A stretch of DNA of 64,000 bases from Montifringilla adamsi (lineage: Eukaryota > Chordata > Aves > Passeriformes > Passeridae), in contig JAGGNK010008559.1 of assembly GCA_017590115.1 (NCBI GenBank), positions 5,883,888 to 5,947,887 of the forward strand, given 5' to 3'. Position 1 is the first letter of the stretch, and each line of letters opens with the position of its first letter. The position numbers and the translations under genes were made by a program. The notes beneath the pieces were generated by a model. It did not search any database. It worked only from the letters and a program-made list of their open reading frames with translations, and was not told the origin of the DNA. This document shows, piece by piece, positions 48,701 through 62,650 of this stretch.

Positions 48701-51700
48701 CTGGAAAAGGAAAACAGCAAGTTGCAATTCAGCAGCTAATAAGAACACACACACACAAAAAATCATTCTCTTAATAAAGCTGAAAAGCTCACATAAATTT
48801 CAGTGTCCTTGAGATACTGTAACTGCACCCGAGGTCAGTTCCAGCTGATGTTGGTCCCACAGGGAGTTTTTAACTGCTGTTCACTAAGCTGCTTTTCATG
48901 TCAATAAATCAGGGGATTCATGCAATCAGCAACTCACTGTGGCTTGGTATCCCCATCTCATCATCATGTTGGGGGGTCTAATGTAATTTACATAACCAGC
49001 ACAGTACAGACCAAAATATAAACTTGCCAGACTGACTTATTTTGTCCAGAATTTAGACTCATGTTCACTCAAATTTAGTAAGTTAATTTTTGATAGAAGC
49101 TACTTGTAGATTCAAACCAGTATTTTCCAAGCTCTGTTGCAAGGGAAAGAGATATTGACCATAGTTCTAACACCTTTTCCCAACAGCTCCCTTTAAATAA
49201 TACACCTTCCCCATTGACCTAAGTCAGTCCCAGGAATCTGAAGGAAAATTAAAGAATCAATCAAATTAACCTTTTGGCCCTCCTGCACTCTCCCATTTGC
49301 TTACTCATTCTTAATATACATTTCTTTGCAAATACATTTCTTCCAGCACTGCTTGGGACTTTATTACTATTAATGTAGCTTGCCCAGTCATCTGCATCAT
49401 GTTCCTAATTGTTTGTATTTTTTGTTGAGTAGCTGTTAAAGGGAAAATTCAGATTTGCAGTTCATACTTAGGAAGATTCTATCCGGCAAAACGCAGTTTT
49501 TTTGTCTTAAGATGCTGCATTTCTACTAAGCTCCCTCTGAAAAAACATTCAGAACACCACACAGGAAAAGGTATGGGACTGTAAGAGAAGCACTCACACA
49601 CAAAGACAAGCCTGTATCATTTACAAACATCAGAATTGTGTCATTTCTTCCAGCGATAAAACTACCACAAAGTCAGGTTTATTCTGTAGCCTCCTAAACT
49701 TTGGGTGTCAAATGCCTCATATTTTTACCTTTTTTTCCCTAGCAATGGTCTCTGTCAAATAATCCTGAAATTAAAATATAAAAACATATTAAAATAAGAT
49801 ATAAGGGAATAAAAAGCCCTACAAGGCACTTGTAGTTTTTGAAACACTGTTATTTATTTAATATTAGAGTTATTTCAAATCCTGTGAGCCATCTGGAACA
49901 TTATGGCTCTGTCTTGACTGCCAGAAATGGGTTTCTTTTGTTTATCCACTAGTAGAGACAGTTTCTAGTCTACAGAGAGTCTTACTCTTATCACTAAACA
50001 AACCAGATAGTCAACCATGAACAAATGAGCACAGTGAACCCTGTCCTTAAAAGCCCCAGAGCAACAGCCTGCCTGCCTCCCTTGGGATTTCACAGTAGGT
50101 GGTTCATCTATCACAGGTAGGCAGTGCCTGAAAACACATTTTTGCTGCTAATAGAAATCGGTTTTCCTCTATGGAAATCCTTTCTTTCTGCAAATGCAAA
50201 CCCCAGTACTTGAGAACTTGCAATTTCTAAAGAATTTTATGGAGAAAATAGAGACCCTATGTAGAAGGAAAGGGATATCTCAGTGTAAATGTTCTTCAAT
50301 ACAGAAATGATTGATGCTACCAAGGCCTTCTGTCTTTGCTCTCAAGAGACATCTAAAACTTTATGTTAACATAATATGATGCAAATACATTTTGTGTATA
50401 TGGAATGGGTGTAACATCTCTTACTCACGCCTAAAGGAAATGAAAGAGTTCTTAGACCCCTGAACCTGTAAACTTATCACTTCTGGCATTATTAGGAAGC
50501 AAGAATAGAAGGAAAATTCTTTCAAAAGGAAACAAAGCCCAAATCACACCTCACCTCAAAACTATTCACCCCAGAAGTTTGGCAGAACCCTTGTGGTACC
50601 ATTGGCCAGACACAGAATGGAGCAGCCTTGTTTTACAAAGTCAGTTGACATCTGCTTGCCTAAAACAAGCTTGTCCTGTCCTGTTCTTGTGCTCTCAGCA
50701 GCCTCCTCAAGGCCTGATCTGATAACTCCTGGAGCTCAGAGGAAATCTGTCTCACACCACAGCTGTAATCATGCCCTTCTGAAGCAGATGTGTGTTCTTA
50801 TCATTGTTTGCTTGTAAAGCAACAAAATAATTTACTCTTGCCTAATCAATCTCAGTTGTTAAGAGTAAACACATTTGCTTTAGACATGGTCTTTGTTGTT
50901 AAGCTACTTTACTGCTTTTCTTTCTCTTTCACCTCCTTTAAGGATACAGGAATATTGCTTTACTTTCACACTCAAAAATCAGAACAATTCCCTTTTCCTT
51001 TTTCTTCCAGTAACATCCATGCAATAAATTTTCGCACATTTATTTCCTTTTCTCTTTAACACTCACAACTTTGTACACCAAAACCTAATAAATTACAAAA
51101 TGGGAAACAACTGTAATATTGTATTGAATTTTAAACTTGCATCTACAAGATAGAAAAGGATTCAATGGATTTCTGCCCCAAACCAGAAATATGGTAACAG
51201 CTACAACCTAATCAGTGTTTTTCTCTGCCATTGCACCGGCAGAGGATACATCCTGCAGCTCTCAGCTACAGTTTTTCCCTTGCAGGTGAACTATATGCCC
51301 AATTCAAAAACCACTTTTCAAATACATTTTTGGTCCTTTTTTCAACCTCTTCTGGCTATGACATTTAAGGCATTTATTTTTGCCAGTTAAATTAATAAAG
51401 CATTTCAGAAATTTGCCTTAAAAATATTTGGGAAAAGCATGCATCTACAAAAATCAAACCAAACAAAAACTTCTTGGTACCAAACTGTGAGCAGCTGAGC
51501 ACTAGGGCAGGAATGGCTTCAAGAGGCAGATGTGCCCTCTCTGTTGTCACCCCCTGCCCACCTCAGTTTGGGGACTTGCCCCCCCACCCCCTACAAACTA
51601 CTTCCAGTTTTTTGACTTTTAGGGCACACAAAAAGGCCCATTTGCTCTCCCTAGCTGGGAGAAGACTAGGAGGACCCTGGTGAGAGATCATAAAATTGGC

Positions 51701-51840
51701 TCCATTCTCACTTCCAAGAGCAGTAATTTGGATGTTAATAAGAGGAAAACTGAGGAAGAAGACTCTCCAGAGAAGCCTGTGTGTAAAACCATTCCCAAAG
51801 TGTATCAGAAACAGAGCTAGACAGATAATTTCTAAACATT

Positions 51841-51873
51841 TATTTATTTATTTAGAAAGAAAGAAAGAAAGAA
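51841..51873. repeat. (TTTA)n/(GAAA)n microsatellite
   Basis: Three or four TTTA units followed by five GAAA units. Confidence 0.95.
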
Positions 51874-52084
51874 ATTCTGGTGCCTAAAAACAAAAGGTCC
51901 CTTATTTTCAGAGGTGCATAGCACATACATATCACACTCACTCAGCAGTCACTTGTACAGAACATCCCATTTGCTCAACTTTTTGGATTTGACCAAAAAG
52001 GCAGGAAGATAAAACAGGCAGTCTAACACACAATTTGGAACCACAGGCAAATTAACACAGGATCATGACACCTTCATGAATTAC

Positions 52085-52106
52085 AAAAAAAAAAAAAAAA
52101 AAAAAA
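52085..52106. repeat. Poly-A tract (22 A)
   Basis: An uninterrupted run of A. Confidence 0.97.
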
Positions 52107-55100
52107 GTATAAAATAATTTTTTTTAAGCAACGGCATTAAGAACCTGTGTGAAGTGAAAGTGCAGTGAAAGAAAGGAATATTATTAACAGTGAAATAAAT
52201 TCTGAGTTTGAAAACAAAGATTTTTGGAAGCTGAATTGCATACATTAATTTTTTTCTAGTCCTTGGGATTAACCATTTTAAATATGCTTACTTGCTGATA
52301 TGTACTTGAAAAAATCCTGCACTTACTATGCTCTAAAGAAGAGGATAAAAGATAATTGCCACAAACTTTCATCCCAGATCAAGGTACAGTAAAGACCTTC
52401 CCTCAAGGTGGCACATCAATGAGAGCCTGGTATAAAAGGTGTGGTACTACAACAGCAAGAACGCTTGTTCTGCCTGAACAAACCTCTACCACAATTTGCA
52501 AAGCTAGATGTGCAGCCTTTTTTAAACTAAAAATTGCAGTGGAAATTCTTTTTTCAGTTAAATCTGAATATAAAAGTATTAAATTTAGCAATAATTGTGA
52601 TGCTTTTTGCTTTAGATATAAATGCAGATTCTCTCTCCTGGGTCATCACCAAATGGAAAGGAATTGTGTCACTGGAGAAGACCACGATGAATCCACAATG
52701 AGGTACTGAATAATTAGAAGTGCTCAGTTGACAGCACTAAACTACAAGTACAGGAGGTTTATAATGATTAAAGTAGACCAGCAAAATATATTTCCATTAT
52801 AAAATAAACCTTTCCAAAGAGACAAAACCACGATGATAAAGAGGCCAATGTGGAATTAATCAGAGCTACAATGGCAATACCAACATTTCTCTTCAAGAGA
52901 TGATGGCTGAACTTGTCAAATAACAACCAGCAGAGAGTTCCTTACTGAGGGTAGATAAGTTCCACCTCTACAAACTGAATATTTTATAATCTGCTTATAC
53001 AGCAGCTCATCCCTACAGCTGTCCCTTCATTTTAAATCCACCTGCTGTTTTAGCTGTGCTATAAAATGCTGAATTCCATCTTCAGCATCAAGAAGGGTGA
53101 AAAATACACAAGCCCCTGCTCTTCTGAAACTAAAGGTAAAGCAAACTTTGCTTTCCTTTTAGCTAAATGTTCTTCCTTTGTAGCCCACTTCAGATACCTT
53201 GTGGCAGAAAAAGAGAGAAGCAAATTGTTTGTGGTAGACACATGATGCAATGCACTGCATGATGTAACTATCACAGATATGATGCTGAAACCCTTCCCTC
53301 AAGCTGGCAAACATCTCCATGCTGACAGAGCCCACTGGTATCCAGCTGGGCAGGAAGGTCAGGCTAAGAACATCCCATTGTAGCATCTATTGTTTGCCTG
53401 TGAACTGGGCCTCGTCCATCAAATTAGTCACTTAAAGAAATGAAACAGTTACTTGGTTAAATGACTGTTTCTCCTGGCTATTAGACAAAATGTATTATAT
53501 CTCCAGGCATATGATCAGATGACTGAGAGTCTGACCTAAATTTACTTACTGTGCTAAACAGCCATTGGAAAAAAAAAAAATTGCGTCTCAATGCCTACTG
53601 TCAGCCACAAAGAATATCTATCAGTCTGTAACTGCAGATGAAATGCATTTTTGTAGTTTTCTGTGCCAGCTTTTTGGAGCAATTGCAGGTCAGGTGACAA
53701 AAGACATTTCAGAGATGTTTAGGGCTTTTTCTTGTTGCTTGATGTTTTTCTTCCTGGAAGCTTTATGCTAACTGTTTTTGCACTTTGGGGACCCTAAAAT
53801 GGTATGTTTTAGAGGTTCTTTGACTAAGCTTTTGTGGAATTTCCACTTGAGACAAATGCAAGATGAATCCTTACAAAAATACCAATCTCAAATACAGCAG
53901 AAGTACAAACAGATCATAGTCTCACACATTTGCTACACCAGACTAAAGACATGTGCACTTTTTAGAAATAAGCTTTCAATGAGAGGAGGGGGCATTCTGA
54001 AATTTCACAGACTCTCTTGAATTCCAAAGCACCTGCTCAAAGCTATTAATATGCAGCCATTTGAAAACAGGTTGAGTTCTTTTATCATTATGTCACTTAA
54101 AAGAAATCTGGCAAAATATTACATTCAGTTAACAAGACTGAATATTTCCAATTGAAATTCAAATGTTTTGGGCATCCAACTATCTTTAATTCTTTTATAG
54201 ATAGATATTCATCTTCTGGTAACAGTAGTTTTTCAGTCCATAACACTCCTGAACATGTGGCTCATGGCCATTTTGAGAAGCTGCAGGCGATAAAGAGGGC
54301 TAAGGGAGTGGTCTGCACCAACAAAATTAGGATTTGTGTGCAAAGCAGAACGTGCAGGTGAGTGTTTATGCAGTCTTCTTCAGGTTATGGAATAATAACC
54401 TGCAGTTTTATAGGGAAAAAGAAGGAGAGCTAGGAGATAAACCCCAGTGTATGGCAAACCTGAATGCCACAGCTCAGAGGAGCCCAATATGAGCAGGGAC
54501 TGCCTCCACCAAAAGCAGCAGGACCTGCGTCCTGTGTGTGAGACCAGAGGGTCTGGCTCAGTTTAAGGGAAGCACTTGTACCGTGCCAAGGCCAAAGGCT
54601 GCCCAGAGAAGACACTGCAGGACTAGAGGCCTTCTCAGATGGCACCACTAGCAGAACAGGGAATAAAAGAACGTGAAAAGCAGCTTCCTGGTTGCTCATG
54701 AACAGGCAGCCCACAGTGACATGCTTGGATAGTTGTCTGCATGCGTGGAAAACTTGTGAGCTTAAGGGACTGCCCTTGCAAATGCCATTTAGAATATTGT
54801 CTCTCCCAAGTGTGGCTTTGCTGTTTGGTCTGTTACAACATTCAAAATGACAAGTTGCATTCAGTGTCATAGGTGGTTTAACTTGACAGAAATGTAACAT
54901 AAAATAAGTTTTATTCATATTTCTCGCTTCATCTCCAGCTTCCTTTTGGCACCTCTCACCAGGCTCAACAAAAAGAGTTTGTTCTTGGTTATTTCTTTAA
55001 CATTTTTCATTCACAAAAGCTGCTATCATGGGATTTTTAATTTTTTTTAGGTTTTCTTCTTTGTTCGTATGTGAATATACCTTTTTACAAAAACAAATGG

Positions 55101-55666
55101 CTTTTATCCCAAAAGAATCAACTTTATTCCCAGTCCTAGGCACAGCCCAGCTTTATTTCACAAAATCAAGCAACAGGACATTCAACAAGAGGCAGGGTGA
55201 GGGAAAGAGACACATATCCTGACACATTGAGAGCATGTTGACAAACTCCTTTAAACATCAAAAGGCTTCCTTCTTTTTGCAATTCATGTAAAGCTTTTGC
55301 TCCAAGGCTTTTGAACAAATTCTCCACTGGCAGTCCCTCAAGGATTAGTTTTTGAATATTATAGCTCACCAAAAAGAAACACTGCTTACAGATAAACTTT
55401 TGGTTCTGTGAGTCAAAACAGTGCCCCCATCCACCCCCCATCCACATTTTAAAGTCTGGAGAAAATGAGCATTGGAGTCAATGTTTTAAAGGCACTTTGA
55501 ATATTTGTCTGGTGGCTCAAAAATGTCTCAAGCCAACCCTTTTTTCCTTTCTCTGGAACCTGATGCAGTGACTGTTTATCTCTAATGCTTCAGATTATTA
55601 CACCTGGGTAATAATTCCTTGTTGCCAGCACAGTGAAGTTCTCTCCACCTGCCCCAGACCCCACAT

Positions 55667-55694
55667 CCCTCCCTCCCTCCCTCCCTCCCCCCCC
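55667..55694. repeat. (TCCC)n microsatellite
   Basis: Five or more TCCC units followed by a C run. Confidence 0.95.
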
Positions 55695-58600
55695 AGTAAT
55701 TCATCTCTGCTCTTCATATACCAAATAAAGAACTGCAGCCAGAGACAAAGGAGTTGCAGCTGAGCTAACAGAGACAAACTTCAGGTTGTACAAAAGATCT
55801 CCTTACAAGCTATGCCAAGCAGTATTACAAGCAGAGCCAGCAATCTGAACCAGCAGCCCTCTAATTCTCACTGCCTGCACTGTATTCCTACCTTCAGCAA
55901 AAAATCCTTCAGGGCAGCAAGAATAGCAGCAAACCTGTCATGAACAGCCACGATGCTGTCACATCAGAGACTCTCCCATGTCAGCTGCAGTCTTTAGCTC
56001 AGCTGTTTGCCTCTTTGGGGACAACTTGCCCTGGCTCTCAGGAAATAAGAGTGTGTACATTGGTTCCCTCCTAAGCTTTTACAGAGCACAAATAAACAAA
56101 TCAGCCCTATTCTTTGGGAAACCAAAAACTTTGGGATTTTTTAAAAAAGAAGCCAAAAGCTGCCTCTGTGAACAATCCTGTATATGAAGCAGCACAGAAG
56201 AACTTACATGTAAATAGATCATGTAGAATCACTGTGGCTTGTTTCCTTTTCCCTGCACCAGCACTGGGAAAGAGATTGTTTTTAGCACATGCCTGCTATA
56301 GAAATGTGTTTCCAAAACATATCCCTGAAGTCATTGAATCACAGCCAAACAATTGGCTGAACCTCTAGAAATCTACCAATCATTACCTTGGGCACCGGCA
56401 TCCAAAAGCTCAGAGAAAAGACCTCATTTTTAATGTTTCATCAGCCTTTGTGCTGTGTCAGCACCAACAACAACCACCACAAATTGGGGAGCATATCTGT
56501 TCAACAGCAGTCCTAGGTGCTACCCATTAGCTAACAGCATCTGAAGAGAGAGAAACTTGATAAAAGCAACTTTTCAGTGCAGTCAGAGCATTTACACCCC
56601 AGCTGACAGACTGGCAGACTTAGGGCATTCTGATAAAGTAACACAACTTCAGAGAAACTTGCAGCATCAAGATAAGTTTTGAGGCAACCAAAATTGTTGG
56701 AGCTTATTAATATCTCTGGCCACCTAAAATACAGTGGCTAAGAGGTAGCACATGGGAGTGAGTTGAGAAGTAAAAAGAAGTATCAAAATTTACTTGGTAG
56801 TGTGGTTAAGAGGCAGGAGAAATGAAAAGTATGAATGTCGTCAAGTTCTAAAGCTGCACAGTACTGCAGTTGGCAGAAAATTATTCCATAGCATATGTCG
56901 GAAAGCTCAATTACCTAAGTACACTCAGAAATTAATCTAATAAAATACTTAAACCACTAAATCCTCATGTAGGTACTCTCATTCAGAATTATGCTGGATT
57001 TTGCTCATTCTGAATTCTTTTTAACAATTAACCTGGAAGAATATACTTCACATCAACTGTAAGCCCCATTCTTACAATGATTTGCACAGTAAGCCCAAAA
57101 GGAGCAAAGGTGTGACTAAGACAACAACAGCACTGTGTACCTGAATATAAATCCCTGAAAAAGGATACAGACAAACGTATGTGTGCCCCCCACTAGGCAT
57201 GCTGGCTTTCATAGCATTACAAACCAAAGAGATAAGTAAGCCATATAAAAGTTGAGTTTCCACAATCCAACAAAGATACTTTTACATATTCAGTGCTGAC
57301 AAAACACAGATTTTTTTTTTTACTATGGAGTAAGCATGAGGATCTCGAACACAAAGCAGCAGCACCAGCCACTGGACTTAAATGTGAAATGATGTACATC
57401 TTCGCTGGTGATGAATTCACAAAAACTTTGTATGCCACATGCAAAAATAAATTACAAGTCATGATCCACGAATAAGACATACATTCAACATGGCTTGTGA
57501 AATATCAGACATTTTTAAAAGGGTCTGAGCTTTGTCTGTTCCTTAAATCAGCAATAATTTCAAATAACTCCTTTAATAAAGCTTTAGTAGCGATGAGTTG
57601 CACAGAAGACAGAGGAAGACAGAGAAAGCTCTAGAATGATCTAAGAGCCTTCCTGTTAGCACCATTCCAAGAAATATAAAATTTCTACAGTCTTCTCACA
57701 AGTTCTCTTCATTAGAATTGCTCAGCTTTACTTCAATTTGGTTAAATTTCTGAAAAGGAGCCTTCTCTGTTTTACATCCCGCTTCTCTGCCAACACTGTT
57801 TGCAGCAACCTCATCTCTGGTGGTAACACAAAACCAGAACTGCAAGTCTATATATAAATATGCCATAAGATCTCCATATCTGTTGGGAAATATGAGACTC
57901 AACTCAAACGTATTTGAAAGAAAGTTTAAAAATCACACATCATTTTTAAACAAGGGTTTCAATTCTCATTTTCTTCCTATCTGGTATTGCAAACTCCTCC
58001 AAACTCACAGCATAGATCCTAGACATCTAACCACCTTATTCTTGAGCCATCTCACCTACATCCAGATTATTTTTGTCGCCAAGACAGTCTGAGCTCCTGG
58101 GATCCTGCTAAAAACAGGCAAAAGAGTGCCTCTTCCACAGCAATTTACTCTGGAATGAACTTGATGGTGTTAGCAGCAGGTGGTGTGGGAGAAATAAAAA
58201 GCCTCAGAGGAAATCCCCTGCTGTTCTTTGTGTTCTTAAGGTCTCACTCAAGTATACACCTGTGACAGCTTCAAACTCTACAAGCTGAACAACATTCCAA
58301 GTCATTGGTTTGCTTTACACTTATTCCAAGACTGAGGAAAAACAGTTGTCACAATGGGCAGCTTCAGGTAAGTGAATTGGACAAATTTTCTCATTTCCTC
58401 CCATGATTATACTGGAGGCTATGAGTTTTGCTTAAAATGAAAACCTCTATTTTGAATTCCCTATGGAATAATTCTCCATTTTTCATTCCTTTAAGAAAAA
58501 GTCATTCCAATGGAGAATTTACTCAGCACTTCTTACTTGTGGGAAGTAGTCAATGCATGTTTGAAAAACAATTATATGAGGATCTGCAAGAAAGACTTGT

Positions 58601-58765
58601 CTGTTTCGGTAGGTGGAAGTAAAGAACCAAACCCTGAACTGAGAGACATTCTTTGTTTAAAGACATTCACCATGTCAAAGCTCTGCATCTGGAATTCCTC
58701 AGCAACTACATGAGAATCAGCTTTTTTTAAAGCAAAGAGTACAATAAAGATAATATAGGTCAAAT

Positions 58766-58811
58766 ACTCAGTTACCTACTTCCAGAAAACTCAGTTACCT
58801 ACTTCCAGAAA
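58766..58811 (+). repeat. Tandem duplication, 23-bp period
   Basis: ACTCAGTTACCTACTTCCAG plus AAA occurs twice in direct succession, identical by eye. It is recent. Confidence 0.97.
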
Positions 58812-61800
58812 CAGTCAGCTGCTTTCCTACAGTAATAAAAGGTTTTGATAGTTGATGAGACAGAAGGGTCTACCAATTACATTAGAAACATGACTAGCAA
58901 CCAAGACAAAATCATTCTGAGGATGGAAATAAATTATGTTATTTTAATTGTGAGTCATGATATTGAATTGTGAGTAATCTTTTAGAGCTTTAAAGCTCTT
59001 TCTTTAGTGGGGAAAAAATTCAGATGATTGCTTTTAAATGCACACCAAGATTTGCCCTCTTTTGGTACAACCCGGAGGATCACCTAAAAATGCTTTCTTT
59101 TATTTGTCTGTCAACAGCTCCCCACTGCTTTTATTTTTAGTCTCATGATTTTCATTTTGTATAGCTTGATATGAAAAAAAGTAAAAAAATACAGTTTATA
59201 TTGATCCAAGATGCTCACATCTGTATCATGTGATTAATAGGATTATGCCAATGTGGAAAACATGTAGAAAACATGGCAACAGAAGAAATACTTTCTGATA
59301 TCAAGCAAAAATATGAAAGCTGACACATAAGGTTTTGTGATGCAAAATTATTTTACAATGTCATTTGCAGACTATTTGTGATGATAAGCAATGGCAGGGA
59401 CATCAACTTTGTTTCAATACATGAATCTTGGATAAAAAGAAACCTAAAAAGCCATCTGTTTTCATCTGTAATGTGTAATTTCACAGACTTGCATATTTGC
59501 TGTCTATCAAAAAATTCAGAGTCAATTGTATGAAAAGAAACAAACTGATAGATCTGGAGGCCAAGGAAGGGAGAGCACATAGACACAGAATAGACACACA
59601 GGAGGAGGTGAACCAGTACAGGATCTCGTGTTTTTGACTGGACCTGAAGAAAACCCTCAGGTATATAATTACAGATTTGATTCTCCTACATATTTATTGA
59701 TTACTGATTCTTCTACACATTTATCTATGTGATGGAAACACGTTACACCTTATGTAATTATATTAATGTGCACCAAACAGCATGTGGCTTAGGTCTGCAT
59801 AAGGTACTCATCCAGTGCACACCATCCTTAAAAATTTCCCTGCTAATATCTGAAACTGTGAAGAAAATGCTACTACTGTCATTTCCCTCAATTCATTTCA
59901 GTCAAGACAAGTTACTACAAATCATCACTGGAATTCACACTGAGAAAAACTGTTTCTTGGAGGCACTGACCACTTAAGAGAAGCTGGGAACATCTGGGTT
60001 TCAAGATGAAAGGAATGGAGAGCTGACAGCCAGGAGATGGGATTGGCTGGAAGCAGCAGCTCATGCTACTCTCCAGCAATTGTAAAGAGGATTTCACAGG
60101 AGTGCTCCCTATAAGTTACATGCTATCAAGAAGCCAGAATGGATATAATCCTGTGAATCATGAATGGATGACATACCCCCTGGAGCCTGTTACCTCTCCA
60201 TCTAATGAATCACTGCATCCAGCTGTTGAAGTAAACTTAGTACAGGCCCACAGCACAGCATCCCTTTCTACAAATAAAGGGGGAACAAAGGGAAACTGGA
60301 TTTCAAATAAGGTTCTGCACTATCATTGTTTGTTCATATTTAGTCTTCAGAAACAGAAACATTACCATTGACTGACACAATCAACTTCTAGTCAGGTTTT
60401 CCTACTGCAAGATAAATTAGGCTGTTTCTATATTCTCTTCCCACACAAAGCTGCACATATCCTTTTTGCCGGATGAAGAAATTGGAACTGGCTAACATTA
60501 GGCTCTTACATGACAATTAAGTTCAGCAGTGTTAAGAATGCCTTCATTCAGTTATTCATATTACTGAGATTGGGTTTTCTGTAGCATAATTGTTGCTATT
60601 TCAGATACACTATAACTAAAAAAAAAGGAAATGTTTTTTATTCCCTCTTTATTCTTAAAAATCATATTGAAGCAAAATTTCAGTGGAAGATTAATGCAAG
60701 ATGGGGAATGAGGTTTCTAAGAAAAAGCAAAATGTGAGCATTAATTATCTGCATGAATTGAGACAAAGTTCCTCCTCAGGATGTTTCTATCCTGAAGTTC
60801 CAGTGTCAAAGGGAAGAACTTGCCTTTCCCTCTTATCTTACATATTACACTAATTAATTTACTTTACACAAATTGAGAGATGCTATTTCCCTGGCTCTCC
60901 CTCTCCCTATTGTACATTTCCTTGCACTAATTTTAATTCAGAGCTACATGCTTTGGGAAGCATTTAGAAGGGCTTAAAGAGGGGGAATTTTTGTGATTTG
61001 GGACTGACTCAGTAGCACAGTTCAATTAAAATTCTTTGAGTATTTACTAAAAAAAATGGAAAATGCTCAAGACAAGTAAGGAAGAAGCTTTCCAAAGCAA
61101 CAGGCAAGGAGAAATGCCTGTGTCACACTCAGAAAAAGAAAAGCCATTTTCCTTCACCTTATGAAGAGAATGAAAGCACACAATTTTCACATCACAAGCA
61201 TACCCTGATAGATGTTATAGCTTTCAGTATCTGCAAAGCAATGTATTTTAAAGGTGATTTACAATTTTAAAAAAGACCAGAACCAAAACCTAGAACAAAA
61301 CAAAAACAAAAAACCCAAAACAACAAACAAAAAAAAAAGCCCAAAACAGACTTAAACGTTTTGAACTTCCCTATATTATAAAGCAATGAAGAAAACCAGA
61401 ATTCATTTCGTAAGACTGCACTAAAATTAGTTATCTCTGATCTTCACTACCTTATAACTTTTTATACCAAGGCTTCCCAAATAAATGATCCTTATCTCTC
61501 TCTCTCACCAGTAATTTCTGAATCAATAAACTAATTTCCTCAAAGACAGTGATTTTCATCAAGCATTATGATATCAGGTAGTTAAGCTGAGAAGAGAGAG
61601 TCTCAACACTTGAACAGACAGAAAGGCTGTAACTTTTGTTCCAGCCTTACCAGACGGGCAAAAATGCCCACTCAGCAGGAGGGTTGAAATCATCCTGTCT
61701 GCAAAAAAGGCATCAGCTGGACACCAAAAATTCCAGCTACTAAGGCATAACTGTAAGAAAGCAGGGTCTGTTTGTCCTGCTGCTGGTGGAGTGATTTGAT

Positions 61801-62339
61801 TGAGAACTGCTTTCACAGTTTTTAGAAAGGCAGTTCAAATGACTTCCATAGCTGAGTAGTTGATTCAATCATCTGATTTAGTTAATCTAACTTCCTTTTA
61901 TTCCTCTCTGAAGACAGGCAGCATTCAACACATCTGCAAGACAACTTGAGATGAACAAACTCCTCCTATGGAAAGCATTCTCAAAACCACCCACGAATCA
62001 CAACATAAAGGTTTATGAAAAAAAATACCATGTAATTTAAGCACATGACAAGTACAATGGAGTGCATAAGGTGACATAGATGAACCCTTCAGGTTATCTT
62101 CAACCAGATATCTCAGATCTGAGGAGATCTGAGTGGGAAAATGTAAGCAAAACCCTTAAAATTACATCACAGTAATTTCTCCCTTGGTTTGTTTTTGCAA
62201 TACTATTGTTGGTAAAACTAAACTAATGGGAAATATTTTAAAAATGGAAATAAAAGTCTACAATAGCCAATGTATCTTCTTGTGAACCAAAGTGTTCTAG
62301 TTTTGGCAACCAGAGAAGCTGTGCTGACCACTCACAAGT

Positions 62340-62650
62340 TAATTGTTCACCCATTGTACACTTTGTCATTAAAATTGCTGCTGTTACTGTTAGTTTCTTA
62401 TTTCACTGCTGCTTTCAGTACATTGCTCTTATCTCAACCAGCGATCTTTGCTTTTCCTGCCTCCAGTTCTCCTCACCATTCCATCTCAGGGGAGAAAGAC
62501 AGGGAGTGAGTGAGGGGCATGTGGTTAGGAGCGTTTCACTGGGAGTAATGAATTGGAGAATACCATTCCTAAACCACAACAGCGTCATTTGGTGCCCAAT
62601 GCAGGGCTCAAAGGGCTGAGATAGCAACAGGTCTGACCAGAGCAGGTTGG
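62340..62650 (+). mobile_element. 3' part of an ERV LTR with primer-binding-site remnant
   Basis: The sequence follows an avian ERV LTR of the same type as at 45.56 kb. ATTAAA (62368) and a pyrimidine-rich stretch are followed by TTATCTCAACCAGCGATCTT, CACCATTCCATCTCAGGGGA, GGAGTGAGTGAGGGGCATGT, and an LTR end near AACCACAACA (62581). Eight bases later, TGGTGCCCAATGCAGGGCTC (62590-62609) resembles a lysine-tRNA primer-binding site, followed by the usual leader AAAGGGCTGAGATAG. No gag, pol or env sequence was recognised downstream. It is a non-functional relic; the left boundary is uncertain. Confidence 0.75.

Noticed and set aside
54430..54918. Minus-strand 162-codon frame as a gene
   Set aside because: No recognisable domain, no splice or promoter context, and a length that can occur by chance in 64 kb.
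56330..56390. Possible CR1 end (AATCACAG... near 56338)
   Set aside because: Only a few bases agree with the CR1 3' end, and the rest does not follow.
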